From assembly GCA_023438325.1 (NCBI GenBank), contig JAEXRB010000107.1, forward strand, positions 1-6,451: a DNA stretch of 6,451 bases, given 5' to 3'. The notes below the pieces were generated by a model. The model saw only the letters and a program-made list of their open reading frames with translations. It ran no database searches and had not been told where the DNA came from. The DNA is from Pseudomonadota bacterium (GTDB lineage Bacteria > Pseudomonadota > Gammaproteobacteria > Xanthomonadales > Xanthomonadaceae). Below are positions 6,447 to 6,451 of this stretch, in pieces; position 1 is the stretch's first letter; the number at the start of each line of letters is the position of its first letter. The translations under genes and the position numbers were made by a program.

Positions 6447-6451
6447 ATGAC

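Noticed and set aside
6434..6448. ftsZ start five codons earlier at 6448
   Set aside because: The Shine-Dalgarno GGAGGAA sits between this ATG and the one at 6433, so it can serve only the latter. FtsZ family starts also align with the ATG at 6433.

Overview
The window looks like a piece of a chromosome from a high-GC gammaproteobacterium of the Xanthomonadales/Lysobacterales group. This rests on the protein sequences: FtsZ, LeuRS, HolA and LptE all read as gammaproteobacterial, and FtsZ and LeuRS resemble Xanthomonas-type proteins as I remember them. Codon third positions are mostly G or C. No database search was possible, so the genus is left open.

Every gene lies on the minus strand, so the reading order is from high to low coordinates. 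At the right edge is a complete ftsZ with a strong ribosome binding site. A 278-base non-coding gap follows (4971-5248). It holds several inverted repeats, one terminator-like hairpin and a plausible promoter facing leuS. Then comes a tightly packed run: leuS (leucyl-tRNA synthetase), a glutathione S-transferase family gene, lptE (LPS-assembly lipoprotein), holA (DNA polymerase III delta) and the first 23 bases of what is probably nadD. Gaps in the run are 22 bases, a 4-base ATGA overlap, 30 bases and 6 bases, so it is very likely one operon. leuS-lptE-holA-nadD is a familiar housekeeping order in gammaproteobacteria; the GST gene is the extra member.

The genes serve unrelated essential processes: cell division, translation, outer-membrane biogenesis, replication and NAD synthesis. 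There is no mobile element, CRISPR array, RNA gene or defence system here, and I found no undescribed multi-gene system. The most notable signal is inside leuS. The 51 codons just before KMSKS, which is the position of the leucine-specific domain, have a third-position GC of about 49 %, against 82 % and 88 % in the 51 codons on either side. That suggests local replacement of this domain by recombination. LeuRS also has about 43 extra residues in its editing domain compared with E. coli, and a changed set of cysteine pairs. ftsZ is followed directly by the leuS operon rather than by lpxC, which marks a local break in the usual gene order.
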